The notes beneath the pieces were generated by a model, which saw only the letters and a list, made by a program, of their open reading frames with translations, made no database searches and had not been told where the DNA came from. Below are positions 8,864-17,109 of a stretch of DNA of 63,480 bases, piece by piece. Made by a program: the position numbers and the translations under genes. Within the stretch, counting starts at the first letter, position 1, and every line of letters begins with the position of its first letter. Source of the stretch: an uncultured Peptoniphilus sp. (GTDB taxonomy: Bacteria; Bacillota; Clostridia; Tissierellales; Peptoniphilaceae); the NCBI RefSeq assembly GCF_946222045.1, contig NZ_CAMILN010000003.1, forward strand, positions 1-63,480, given 5' to 3'.

Positions 8864-9640
8864 ATGGACTATAAATATTTAATAGTAGAAGAAAAAGATA
8901 ATGGAGTAGTTATTATAACACTTAGTAGAGAAAAGAGCCTAAACGCTCTTAACTCTGCTATGTTAAAAGAACTTCATCATTTCTTCTCAAATGTTCACGA
9001 TGATATAAGATGTATAATAATTACAGGAGCAGGTAAATCCTTTGTTGCTGGTGCCGATATTGCGGAAATGGCAAACTTCACAGCAAGCGAAGCTTATGAT
9101 TTTGCAAAACTTGGCATGGATACTTTCATGGAAATTGAAAAATGTAGAGCACCAGTTATTGCAGCAGTAAATGGCTTTGCACTTGGTGGTGGATGTGAAA
9201 TCTCTATTGCTTGTGACATTAGGATAGCATCAACAAAGGCAAAGTTTGGTCAACCAGAAGTAGGTCTTGGAATTACACCAGGTTTTGGTGGAACTCAAAG
9301 GCTATCAAGAGTTATTGGACCAGGATATGCAAAGGAACTTATCTATACAACAGAAATGATTGGTGCTGAAAAGGCCTACCAAATAGGACTTGTAAACCAT
9401 GTTTATGAGCCAGAAGAACTTTTAGATAAGGCTCTTGAAATGGCAAATCAAATTGCATCTCACGCTCCTAAGGCTGTTGAATACGCTAAACAATCAATTA
9501 TCAATGGATCACAAACAGACATTGATACAGCTATGCAAATTGAAAAAACTCACTTTGGCCTATGTTTTGCAACTAATGACCAAAAAGAAGGCATGGATGC
9601 ATTTTTAAACAAGAGAAAATCAGAATTTACAGGGGAATAA
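8864..9640 (+). CDS. crt: 3-hydroxybutyryl-CoA dehydratase (crotonase)
   Basis: Enoyl-CoA hydratase/isomerase family, 258 aa. It dehydrates 3-hydroxybutyryl-CoA to crotonyl-CoA in the butyrate pathway. The oxyanion-hole elements AGADIAEM (about 62-70) and GFALGGGCEI (about 106-115), and the second catalytic Glu region in PEVGLGITPGFGGTQRL, are intact. The ATG at 8864 is chosen over the longer frame opening at 8810, which lies inside thl and gives a non-family N-terminus. The ribosome site is weak (ggaaggga about 8846-8853), so translation may be coupled to thl. Confidence 0.93.
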   Translation: MDYKYLIVEEKDNGVVIITLSREKSLNALNSAMLKELHHFFSNVHDDIRCIIITGAGKSFVAGADIAEMANFTASEAYDFAKLGMDTFMEIEKCRAPVIAAVNGFALGGGCEISIACDIRIASTKAKFGQPEVGLGITPGFGGTQRLSRVIGPGYAKELIYTTEMIGAEKAYQIGLVNHVYEPEELLDKALEMANQIASHAPKAVEYAKQSIINGSQTDIDTAMQIEKTHFGLCFATNDQKEGMDAFLNKRKSEFTGE

Positions 9641-9655
9641 AAGAGGGAGATAACA

Positions 9656-10492
9656 ATGAAAATAGCAGTAATTGGATCAGGTACTATGGGAGCAGGAATT
9701 GCTCAAGTACTTGCAACTCATAACGAAGTAATAGTTAGAGACATTGCACCAGAAGCATTAGAAAATGCTAAGAAAAAAATAACTAAAGGTTATGAAAAAA
9801 ATGTTTCTAAAGAAAGAATGACAAAAGAAGAAATGGATAAGGCCCTAGGAAATCTTAAATATTCAAGTGATATTGAAGATGTAGTTGACTGTGACCTTAT
9901 TATTGAAGCAGCTACAGAAAATCCAAAAATTAAAAAAGCTATCTTTACAGAATTATGTGAAAAGTGCGATGAAAAAACTGTTCTAGCATCAAACACTTCA
10001 TCTCTTTCAATAACTGACATTGGTGCAGCTACACAAAGACCTGAAAAAGTAATTGGAATGCACTTCTTCAACCCAGTTCCAGCTATGAAACTTGTTGAAG
10101 TAATCTCTGGAAAGAAAACTGATCCTAAAGTTAAGGACATGATTATTGAACTTTCTAAAGAAATTGGCAAGACTCCAGTAGAAGTTGACGAAGCTCCTGG
10201 TTTCGTTGTAAATAGGATTTTAATTCCAATGATCAACGAAGCAATTGGAATTTACGCAGAAGGCATTGCATCTGTTGAAGACATTGATACAGCAATGAAA
10301 CTTGGTGCAAACCACCCAATGGGACCTCTTGCACTAGGAGACCTTGTAGGGCTTGACGTTGTTCTTGCAATCATGGAAGTTCTTTACACAGAATTCGGCG
10401 ATCCAAAATACAGACCACACACACTTCTTAAGAAGATGGTTAGGGCTGGACTTCTTGGAAGAAAAACTGGCGAAGGATTTTACAAATATTAA
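9656..10492 (+). CDS. hbd: 3-hydroxybutyryl-CoA dehydrogenase
   Basis: NAD(P)-dependent reduction of acetoacetyl-CoA to 3-hydroxybutyryl-CoA; 278 aa, typical. Rossmann motif GSGTMGAGIAQ at residues 7-17, catalytic region SNTSSLSI and GMHFFNPVPAMKLVEVI, and the C-terminal helical domain with NHPMGPLALGDLVGLD. It ends the thl-crt-hbd operon at a clear terminator. The remaining butyrate genes (bcd, etfAB, but or buk) are not in the window and must lie elsewhere if the pathway is complete. Confidence 0.96.
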   Translation: MKIAVIGSGTMGAGIAQVLATHNEVIVRDIAPEALENAKKKITKGYEKNVSKERMTKEEMDKALGNLKYSSDIEDVVDCDLIIEAATENPKIKKAIFTELCEKCDEKTVLASNTSSLSITDIGAATQRPEKVIGMHFFNPVPAMKLVEVISGKKTDPKVKDMIIELSKEIGKTPVEVDEAPGFVVNRILIPMINEAIGIYAEGIASVEDIDTAMKLGANHPMGPLALGDLVGLDVVLAIMEVLYTEFGDPKYRPHTLLKKMVRAGLLGRKTGEGFYKY

Positions 10493-10506
10493 TAATTTAA
10501 ATTTTA

Positions 10507-10531
10507 AAGAAGGCTTAGGCCTTCTTTTTTT
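10507..10531 (+). terminator. terminator of thl-crt-hbd
   Basis: The stem aagaaggc/gccttctt (10507-10514 with 10519-10526) with loop ttag is followed by a T run. Confidence 0.9.
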
Positions 10532-11018
10532 GTGAAAATTTTTATGTAAGTTCCTTTAAACACTTTCTTAATTTAATAATATATTTTCCTTTAAATATAA
10601 GTGGGGTTGATTGCATGAAAAAATTATTAGTAAAAAACTTTTATTAGATTTATCGATTATTTTTGAAATTACTTTAATTATATTTCCCTAGCTATTTTGT
10701 TAGGGATTTTTTGTAATAAGTTCAAAAACCAATTTATCTTTTTAGAAATTTTTAATATAGATAGTTATTTTAATATAAAATTCAGGAAGGAAGTACTTTA
10801 ATCTTAATTTTATTTAATTTAATGTGAACTATATTTTGATGGATAATAATATGTCATCTATTTTTAAATAAGTATTGAAAAAAGCTAGAGTGAGAATTGA
10901 ATTAATTCTAATAATTTAATATAAAAACCTTTAAATTTATATCCTTTTGTAGTAAAATATAAATTGATTGAACGTTGTTCAGAAATATTTTACTTAGAAA
11001 TATAGGGGAGGTTAATTT
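10532..11018. other. gene-poor stretch with a second terminator
   Basis: About 490 AT-rich bases with no credible long ORF. A tgggg site precedes an ATG at 10615 that reads only ten codons. A hairpin tccc ta/taggga (10685-10690 with 10701-10706) plus a T run closes this region, so a short transcript may be made between about 10570 and 10712. From about 10850 the sequence is the promoter region of the radical SAM gene. Confidence 0.5.
10969..10981. promoter_or_regulatory. TetR-type palindromic operator
   Basis: A 13-bp palindrome TGAAC-GTT-GTTCA lies just downstream of a -10-like tataaat (about 10957-10963) and 38 bases before the radical SAM start. The shape and position fit an operator for a TetR/AcrR-type repressor. 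No TetR gene is in the window. Confidence 0.55.
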
Positions 11019-12500
11019 ATGAAAGTTAATTATAAAGAAAAAAATAATGAAGATATAATAACTCCAACTGAGGGAAATACAAGTAAAAAGAAATCTTTTA
11101 GAGAAAATCTTAAAGATAAGAGGGATGAAAAGATATTTACATCTGCCCTCAATCTTGCCTACAAGAGGGTGAAGAAAGATCCTCAAAAGGGAATGCTTGA
11201 GGTTGTAAATGTCTTTGACCAATTTATGATGCCATCATCAAAAGAAGAGAACTCTGCAAAAGCTGGACTTGAAAGGGTTAGAAATGAATTAAAAGATGAA
11301 AATTCAAAGTGGGTTTCCTTTGGTAGTGACATTGTAAATGGAATTGACGAAAATATTGTAAAGACCTCTGTAAAAAACGTAGGTTACAATGCTGCATATA
11401 AGGGAAATACTCTGAGAAACAAACTTCAAAAAGAATACAATTGCAACATTCCGTGGACAATTTTATTTGACCCAACTTCTGCCTGCAACTTAAAATGTAC
11501 TGGCTGCTGGGCTGCTGAATATGGCCACAAAAATAACTTAACTTATGAAGAAATGGCAAGCATTGTAAGACAAGGAAATGAACTGGGAACTTATTTCTTT
11601 ATCTTAACTGGTGGAGAACCACTTGTTAGGAAAGATGATGTCATAAAACTTGCAAAAGAATTTAACGATTCTGCCTTCCACGTTTTTACAAATGGAACTT
11701 TAATTGATGAAGAATTTTGTAAAGAAGTTAAGGAAGCTGGAAATATTTCCTTTGCCCTAAGTATTGAAGGAACAGAAGAGTCAACAGATTTTAGAAGGGG
11801 AGATGGAGTCTTCAAAAAGGTTATGAAGGCCATGGACCTAATGAAGGAAAACAAACTTCTCTACGGAGCTTCTATTTGCTACACAAGTAAGAACTACGAG
11901 TATGTGACAGACGACGAATTTATAAAAATGCTTGTAGATCATGGATGTAGACTTGCTTGGTACTTCCACTATATGCCTGTTGGAAAGGGAGCAGACACAA
12001 GTCTTCTTCTTGACCCAGACCAAAGAGAATATGTCTACCACAAGGTTAGGGAAATTAGGTCAGCTGCATATCCTCAAAATATTTTTACAATTGATTTTCA
12101 AAATGATGGGGAATTTATCAATGGTTGTATAGCTGGTGGTAAAAACTACTTCCACATTAACTCTTTAGGTGACATGGAGCCTTGCGTTTTCATCCACTAT
12201 TCTGACTCAAACATCAGGGAAAAAACTATTAAAGAATGTCTAATGAGTCCTCTATTTATGGGCTTCCACGACAATCAACCTTTTAATAAAAACTTATTAA
12301 AGCCATGCCCAATGCTTGAAAACCCTGGAAGACTTACTAAGATAGTTAATGATTCTGGTGCAAAAAACACTGACATGATTGAACCAGAAAGTGCTGAAGA
12401 ATTACAAGAAAAGACAACTCCTTACGCAATGAATTGGAATAAGAAGGCCAATGAACTTTGGAAGGCTTCAAGAGAAAAGGCAGAGTCTTTTAATAAATAA
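11019..12500 (+). CDS. radical SAM protein with SPASM-like tail
   Basis: S-adenosylmethionine radical enzyme of unknown substrate, 493 aa. An N-terminal helical, charged region (1-140) precedes the radical SAM barrel. The iron-sulfur motif is C156-x3-C160-x2-C163 (ACNLKCTGCW), followed by LTGGEPL for SAM binding. A C-terminal Cys-bearing part (NGCIAGGKNYFHIN, GDMEPC, KPCPM) looks like a reduced SPASM domain for an extra cluster. The gene is monocistronic: its own promoter with a TetR-type operator is upstream and a terminator downstream. No peptide precursor gene is seen beside it, which argues against a RiPP maturase. Function is not assigned. Confidence 0.8.
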   Translation: MKVNYKEKNNEDIITPTEGNTSKKKSFRENLKDKRDEKIFTSALNLAYKRVKKDPQKGMLEVVNVFDQFMMPSSKEENSAKAGLERVRNELKDENSKWVSFGSDIVNGIDENIVKTSVKNVGYNAAYKGNTLRNKLQKEYNCNIPWTILFDPTSACNLKCTGCWAAEYGHKNNLTYEEMASIVRQGNELGTYFFILTGGEPLVRKDDVIKLAKEFNDSAFHVFTNGTLIDEEFCKEVKEAGNISFALSIEGTEESTDFRRGDGVFKKVMKAMDLMKENKLLYGASICYTSKNYEYVTDDEFIKMLVDHGCRLAWYFHYMPVGKGADTSLLLDPDQREYVYHKVREIRSAAYPQNIFTIDFQNDGEFINGCIAGGKNYFHINSLGDMEPCVFIHYSDSNIREKTIKECLMSPLFMGFHDNQPFNKNLLKPCPMLENPGRLTKIVNDSGAKNTDMIEPESAEELQEKTTPYAMNWNKKANELWKASREKAESFNK

Positions 12501-12595
12501 ATTTATTTTGTTAAATTAAAAAGATTTAAATTTACAAAAGAATAAAAGTGTGTGACTTTATAATATATTTTAAAGTTAAAAAATATAAAAAAATT

Positions 12596-12621
12596 GGAGG
12601 ACATTGGCGTCCTCCTTTTTT
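12596..12621 (+). terminator. terminator after the radical SAM gene
   Basis: A perfect 7-bp stem ggaggac/gtcctcc with loop attggc, followed by six T. The 12622-12741 interval beyond it holds no supported gene. Confidence 0.9.
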
Positions 12622-12741
12622 GTTAGGGTTAATAATATTTTTAATTTTATATGATTTGTATTCTGCTTATAATTTCTTTTCAAGCATTTCTTTAAATTTT
12701 TCTTGCCATCAATAAGCTTACACGATTTTATTTTTAATGAA

Positions 12742-13416
12742 TTATAGGATTTCTAACATTTCTCTTATGGAATTAATCTTGTAAGTTGCATCTTTGCCTT
12801 CGTCTTGTGGTCCGAATCCATAGGTGCAGAAGATGCTCTTTAAATTGTTTTTGTGGGCTGCTACCATGTCGTGGTGTCTGTCGCCAACAAAGATAATCTC
12901 TTCTTTGAGATTTTTTCTCTCTTTTTTTATGATTTCGTCCTTAGGGATAAAGTCAAAAGTTTCTGCTGCATAATAATTTTTGAAATATTTTTTAATGCCA
13001 TAGATATCAAGGGCTTGGTCTAGGTAGGACTCGCGACAGTTGGATAGGATGTAGAGGTCGTAGGTCTTTGAAAGTTTTTCCAAGACTTCTTCTGTTCCAT
13101 CATAGAGTTTGCCAAGCTTATTTTTTACATTCTCGTCCATCTTCTGACCAACATGGGTCATGACTTCTATCTTAAAGTCTTCATCAGCATCTTTTGCCAA
13201 AAGGTCGTAGGCAAAGTTTGGTTTCTCGCCCAAAAATCTTTTTACATTGTCTTCAGAAAGTTCAAAGTTCTTGGCATAACCATGGTCCTTTAAAATCTTA
13301 ACTCCTTCTGAGAAGGCAGGGTAGTAAATTTTTATAGTGTCGTGGAGGGTCCCGTCAAAGTCAAAAATTATGCTTTTGACATTTTTAAGTTCTTCTTTTA
13401 TAGATTTTTTATCCAC
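12742..13416 (-). CDS. HAD-superfamily hydrolase, last gene of the riboflavin operon
   Basis: Haloacid-dehalogenase-type phosphatase, 224 aa. Motif I FDFDGTLHDT is near residue 20; a helical cap (about 35-100), motif II LSNCRES, and motif IV FVGDRHHDMVAA follow. The overall look is of the phosphoglycolate phosphatase (Gph) group. The GTG start overlaps the end of ribH by 8 bases and uses ggtgag inside ribH, so translation is coupled; frames upstream of this are inside ribH. The coupling suggests it removes phosphate from 5-amino-6-(5-phosphoribitylamino)uracil, the step between RibD and RibH that no standard rib gene covers. That substrate is inference; a general housekeeping phosphatase is the alternative. 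Confidence 0.85.
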   Translation of the reverse strand: MDKKSIKEELKNVKSIIFDFDGTLHDTIKIYYPAFSEGVKILKDHGYAKNFELSEDNVKRFLGEKPNFAYDLLAKDADEDFKIEVMTHVGQKMDENVKNKLGKLYDGTEEVLEKLSKTYDLYILSNCRESYLDQALDIYGIKKYFKNYYAAETFDFIPKDEIIKKERKNLKEEIIFVGDRHHDMVAAHKNNLKSIFCTYGFGPQDEGKDATYKINSIREMLEIL

Positions 13417-13876
13417 GAATCTCACCAAGTAGGTTGGCCATTTCAATAGCAGCTGTTGCAGCATTGAAGCCCTTGTTGCCAGCCTTTGTGCCAGCTCTTT
13501 CAATGGCTTGTTCAATATTTTCTGTTGTGATAACTCCAAAGATAATTGGGACTCCAGTTTCAAGTGAAGATGAAGCTATTCCCTTGGCAACTTCAGCTGA
13601 TACTAGTTCGTAGTGGGTAGTTGCTCCTCTTATAACTGCTCCTAGGGCAATTACTGCGTCGTATTTTTTACTTTGGGCAAGGGCCTTGGCAGCTAGAGGA
13701 ATTTCAAAAGATCCTGGAACCCAAATCACTTCGATTTCGTCGTCAGTAACTCCATGTCTTTTTAGGCCATCAAGACAACCGTCTAATAATTTTGAAACTA
13801 TAAACTCGTTAAATCTTGCTAAAACTATTGCGTATTTCTTTCCTTGTGATTGTAAATTTGCACTGTAAACTTTCAT
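13409..13876 (-). CDS. ribH: 6,7-dimethyl-8-ribityllumazine synthase
   Basis: Penultimate step of riboflavin synthesis; 155 aa, forming an icosahedral or pentameric shell in the family. Motifs: PGSFEIPLAAKAL, GAVIRGATTHYELVS with the catalytic His, FGVITTENIEQA. It sits 35 bases after ribBA behind ggagg and overlaps the HAD gene downstream. Confidence 0.97.
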   Translation of the reverse strand: MKVYSANLQSQGKKYAIVLARFNEFIVSKLLDGCLDGLKRHGVTDDEIEVIWVPGSFEIPLAAKALAQSKKYDAVIALGAVIRGATTHYELVSAEVAKGIASSSLETGVPIIFGVITTENIEQAIERAGTKAGNKGFNAATAAIEMANLLGEIRG

Positions 13877-13911
13877 ATTTCCTCCAATTTTATAAAATTT
13901 TATAAACTAAA

Positions 13912-15123
13912 TTAATCTTCTTTCTTAAATTCTGATAAGATGTGGTTCATCTTTTCTGCCTTAGTTCTCAAGTAAAACTCGTCGTGTTTTGTTGAGTGAA
14001 TTTCTATTGGCACTCTTTCCTTTATCTTCATGCCAAATTCTTGAAGTGAGTAAACCTTGTCTGGATTGTTTGTGAGTAGTCTCAACTCTTTAACTCCAAG
14101 GTCTTCAAGGATTTGTGCACCAGTTGAATAGTCTCTTGCATCTTCTGGGAAACCTAGAGCCAAGTTAGCCTCAACTGTGTCCATGCCTTGGTCTTGGAGA
14201 GCATAGGCCTTGATCTTATTTACAAGTCCAATTCCACGGCCTTCTTGACGCATGTAGAGGAGGATTCCCCTTCCTTCCTTGTCGATTTGATTCATAGCAA
14301 GGTGGAGTTGGTTGCCGCAGTCACATCTTGATGAGCCAAAGCAGTCGCCAGTTAAACATTCAGAGTGAACCCTTGTCAAGACGTCCATTCCGTCGCCGAT
14401 TTCTCCTTTGACAAGGGCAATGTGGTGTTCGCCAGTTACTTTGTCGATATAGGCATGGGCCCTAAAGTCTCCAAACTTTGTAGGAAGTTTTGCTTCTGCA
14501 ACTTTTTCTACGATTTTTTCATGTCTCTTCCTATAAAGAAGGAGCTCTTCAGTTGTTGTTATCTTCATGTCAAGCTCTTGTGCCAGTTTGAATAGGTCTT
14601 CACCACGCATCATGTGACCATCATCTTGCATGATTTCACAGCAAAGTCCCACTTCCTTGAGTCCAGCAATCTTTAAAAGATCAACAGTTGCTTCAGTGTG
14701 ACCACGTCTCACGAAGATTCCATCTTTTTTTGCAACAAGGGGGAACATGTGGCCAGGTCTTCTAAAGTCTTCTGGCTTTGCGTCATCTTCTGCAAGCTTG
14801 TTGGCAGTTAGGGCTCTTTCCCAGGCAGAAATCCCTGTAGTTGTGTCCACGTGGTCAACAGAAACTGTAAAGGCAGTTTCGTGGTTGTCAGTGTTGTCTG
14901 CAACCATTTGATTTAATTTTAATTTTTCTGCGTATTCCTTTGACATTGGCATACAGATTAGTCCCTTGGCAAGGGAAGCCATAGTGTTTAGACTTTCTCC
15001 AGTGGCAAACTCTGCTGCCTGGATCATGTCGCCTTCGTTTTCTCTATCTGGTTCGTCAGTTACTATTACAATTTCGCCCTTTTTAAGAGCTTCAACAACT
15101 TCTTCAATAGAATTAACTTTCAT
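13912..15123 (-). CDS. ribBA: bifunctional DHBP synthase / GTP cyclohydrolase II
   Basis: Fusion enzyme of 403 aa. The N-terminal RibB half (1-200; DEPDRENEGDMIQAAEF) makes 3,4-dihydroxy-2-butanone 4-phosphate from ribulose 5-phosphate. The C-terminal RibA half (205-403) opens GTP, with zinc ligands in GDCFGSSRCDCG and MRQEGRGIGL. The ATG at 15123 follows gaggagataaa; a longer frame from 15150 starts inside the ribE end and is less likely. ribE ends 16 bases upstream. Confidence 0.97.
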   Translation of the reverse strand: MKVNSIEEVVEALKKGEIVIVTDEPDRENEGDMIQAAEFATGESLNTMASLAKGLICMPMSKEYAEKLKLNQMVADNTDNHETAFTVSVDHVDTTTGISAWERALTANKLAEDDAKPEDFRRPGHMFPLVAKKDGIFVRRGHTEATVDLLKIAGLKEVGLCCEIMQDDGHMMRGEDLFKLAQELDMKITTTEELLLYRKRHEKIVEKVAEAKLPTKFGDFRAHAYIDKVTGEHHIALVKGEIGDGMDVLTRVHSECLTGDCFGSSRCDCGNQLHLAMNQIDKEGRGILLYMRQEGRGIGLVNKIKAYALQDQGMDTVEANLALGFPEDARDYSTGAQILEDLGVKELRLLTNNPDKVYSLQEFGMKIKERVPIEIHSTKHDEFYLRTKAEKMNHILSEFKKED

Positions 15124-15139
15124 TTTATCTCCTCTCAAT

Positions 15140-15784
15140 TTAAAAACCATTTTCTAGTAAAAATGATTTAGTAATTTTGCTTTCTGTTTTTGTATTTACA
15201 AAATTGTAGACATAGCGACCAATTATATCTGTCTCTATATTTATCTCGTCTCTAACTTTTTTATTTATTAAATTGGTGTCCCTAATAGTTGTTGGAATAA
15301 TTGAAACTTCAAAATATTTTTCTCCAACCTTTGAGACAGTAAGACTTATACCGTCAAGGGCAATAGACCCCTTGGGGGCAATGTACTTAAAATTGTCTGA
15401 GTCAAACTTTATCCTGTAGACAATTTCATTGCCGTGGTTGAGTATAGAAATTATCTCGCCAAGTCCGTCAACATGGCCTTGGACTATGTGGCCGTCAAGT
15501 CTCTTTGAAGGACTGAGGGCTCTTTCGAGATTTAGCTTTTCTCCTCTTTTTAAATTTTTAAAAGTCGTAGAATTTATTGTCTCAACCATAACATCTGCCT
15601 TGTAAAAGTCTTGGCCCAGTTCTGTGACAGTTAGGCAAACTCCATTTGTTGCAATAGAATCGCCTCTCTTTGTGCCCTCTAAAACTTTGCTGCAAGAAAC
15701 CTTCAAGCTGTAGAGGTCACTTTCTCTTTTAATGTCACTAAGGCTTCCAATTTCTTCTATAATTCCTGTGAAAATTTTAATCAC
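15140..15784 (-). CDS. ribE: riboflavin synthase, alpha chain
   Basis: Dismutates two dimethyl-ribityllumazine molecules to riboflavin; 214 aa with two tandem lumazine-binding barrels, starting IFTGIIEEIG and DGHIVQGHVDGLG. The GTG start at 15784 overlaps the ribD stop by 8 bases, with ggaagg correctly spaced inside ribD. The family name ribC is used in some schemes. Confidence 0.95.
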   Translation of the reverse strand: MIKIFTGIIEEIGSLSDIKRESDLYSLKVSCSKVLEGTKRGDSIATNGVCLTVTELGQDFYKADVMVETINSTTFKNLKRGEKLNLERALSPSKRLDGHIVQGHVDGLGEIISILNHGNEIVYRIKFDSDNFKYIAPKGSIALDGISLTVSKVGEKYFEVSIIPTTIRDTNLINKKVRDEINIETDIIGRYVYNFVNTKTESKITKSFLLENGF

Positions 15785-16892
15785 ACCTTCCAGTGACTAG
15801 TATGTCATCAAATAATTTTTCGGACTTCATGTCCTTAATCCTTATTGCATCCTTTAGCTCGTCTATTTCAAGATCTCCTATGGCAGGTATGCCCTTGGAC
15901 CCAAGTAGGATTGGAGCAATAAAAAAGTAAAATTTATCAACTAACTTATTTTTTAGCATCTCTGCATTTAAGGTCCTTCCACCTTCAAGTAGGATGGAGG
16001 AGATGTCGTAGTCCTTTAATTTTTCCATGAGGTCTTTAAGGTCAACCTTCTTGTCCTTGTCTTTACAAATTAGGATTTCAACATTCTTCATAGATTTTAA
16101 TTTCTCTAGCTTTTCTTTGTCGCAAGCTTCTGTTGTTGCTATGATACAGATTGACTCCAAGTCATCTCTTAGTACCTTGGCATCAAGAGGAATCCTCAAA
16201 CTTGAATCTGTGATGATCCTTATGGGATTATTTTTATATTTGCCATGGCGGGTGTTAAGAGTAGGGTCATCAGCAAGGACTGTGCCGATACCCACCATAA
16301 TTGCATCAAGCTGGCCCCTGAGTTCGTGACCATGAGCTCTTGAAAATTCTGAAGTTATCCATTGGGACTCTCCAGTCTCTGTTGCAATTTTTCCATCAAG
16401 GGACATGCCAGCCTTTAAGACAACAAAGGGTCTCTTATTTTTTAAGTAAGTGAAGAATCTCTCATTTAGGTTTAAACATTCTTCCTCGCAAAGACCTTCT
16501 GTGACAGAAATTCCTGCATCTTCTAAAATTTTAATTCCCCTGCCAGAAACTTTTTCAAAGGGGTCGGCTGTTCCAATGACAACCCTCCTTATCCCTTCCT
16601 TTACAATCCTCTCAGCACAGGGAGGAGTCTTCCCATAATGGGAGCAGGGTTCAAGGTTTACATATAAAGTTGCACCTCTTATGTCTTCGCCACGAGATTT
16701 GGCATCTAAGATTGCATTTACTTCTGCATGGTTGTCACCAAACTTTAGGTGGGCACCTTGTCCAATTATCTTGTCATCTTTTACAATCACGCAGCCAACA
16801 AGGGGGTTGGTCTTTGTCTTGCCAGTTCCCTCTCTTGCAATTTCAAGGGCACGTTCCATGTAAAAGATATCGTTAAAATCTTCTAAATACAT
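15777..16892 (-). CDS. ribD: bifunctional riboflavin deaminase/reductase
   Basis: Second and third steps of riboflavin synthesis, 371 aa. The N-terminal zinc deaminase has HAEVNAI and EPCSHYGKTPPC; the C-terminal NADPH reductase starts near 165 (GMSLDGKIAT, LLEGGRTLNAEML). The ATG at 16892 follows aggtga; the frame is open up to 16919 but that part is the terminator of the FMN riboswitch. It is the first gene of ribD-ribE-ribBA-ribH-HAD. Confidence 0.96.
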   Translation of the reverse strand: MYLEDFNDIFYMERALEIAREGTGKTKTNPLVGCVIVKDDKIIGQGAHLKFGDNHAEVNAILDAKSRGEDIRGATLYVNLEPCSHYGKTPPCAERIVKEGIRRVVIGTADPFEKVSGRGIKILEDAGISVTEGLCEEECLNLNERFFTYLKNKRPFVVLKAGMSLDGKIATETGESQWITSEFSRAHGHELRGQLDAIMVGIGTVLADDPTLNTRHGKYKNNPIRIITDSSLRIPLDAKVLRDDLESICIIATTEACDKEKLEKLKSMKNVEILICKDKDKKVDLKDLMEKLKDYDISSILLEGGRTLNAEMLKNKLVDKFYFFIAPILLGSKGIPAIGDLEIDELKDAIRIKDMKSEKLFDDILVTGRCD

Positions 16893-16906
16893 TAAATCAC
16901 CTATAA

Positions 16907-16930
16907 AAAAAGAGCCCATGCAGGGCTCTA
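16907..16930 (-). terminator. expression-platform terminator of the FMN riboswitch
   Basis: On the minus strand agagccc and gggctct pair around tgcat, followed by seven T, immediately before the ribD ribosome site. This lets FMN binding stop transcription. Confidence 0.85.
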
Positions 16931-16945
16931 AAATTCAAAAAAAAT

Positions 16946-17052
16946 TATCTTCTTTCATCCAGACTATACTGTCGGTATTGGAATTGCACCAATTCAGCTT
17001 TCGCTCGCGGACTTTACCGCCGGTGAGGAATTGCGCCTCGCCCTGAAGAATT
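16946..17052 (-). promoter_or_regulatory. FMN riboswitch (RFN element)
   Basis: The minus strand carries the conserved RFN blocks: agggcgaggcgcaattcc, ccggcggtaa, agtccgcgagcg, and the closing agtctggatgaaag. It controls the ribD operon by FMN. A promoter lies upstream on the same strand: TTGACA at 17093-17098, a 16-base spacer and TATTAT at 17071-17076. Confidence 0.95.
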
Positions 17053-17109
17053 TTATTAACTTATAAATTTATAATAACACTAGAAATTAAATTGTCAAGG
17101 AAAAGAAAA

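Noticed and set aside
9790..10236. 148-codon open frame opposite hbd
   Set aside because: Shadow of hbd with no independent support.
12622..12741. gene remnant on the minus strand reading a short lysine-rich end
   Set aside because: Only 13 codons before a stop, no recognisable family; chance in AT-rich DNA is as likely.
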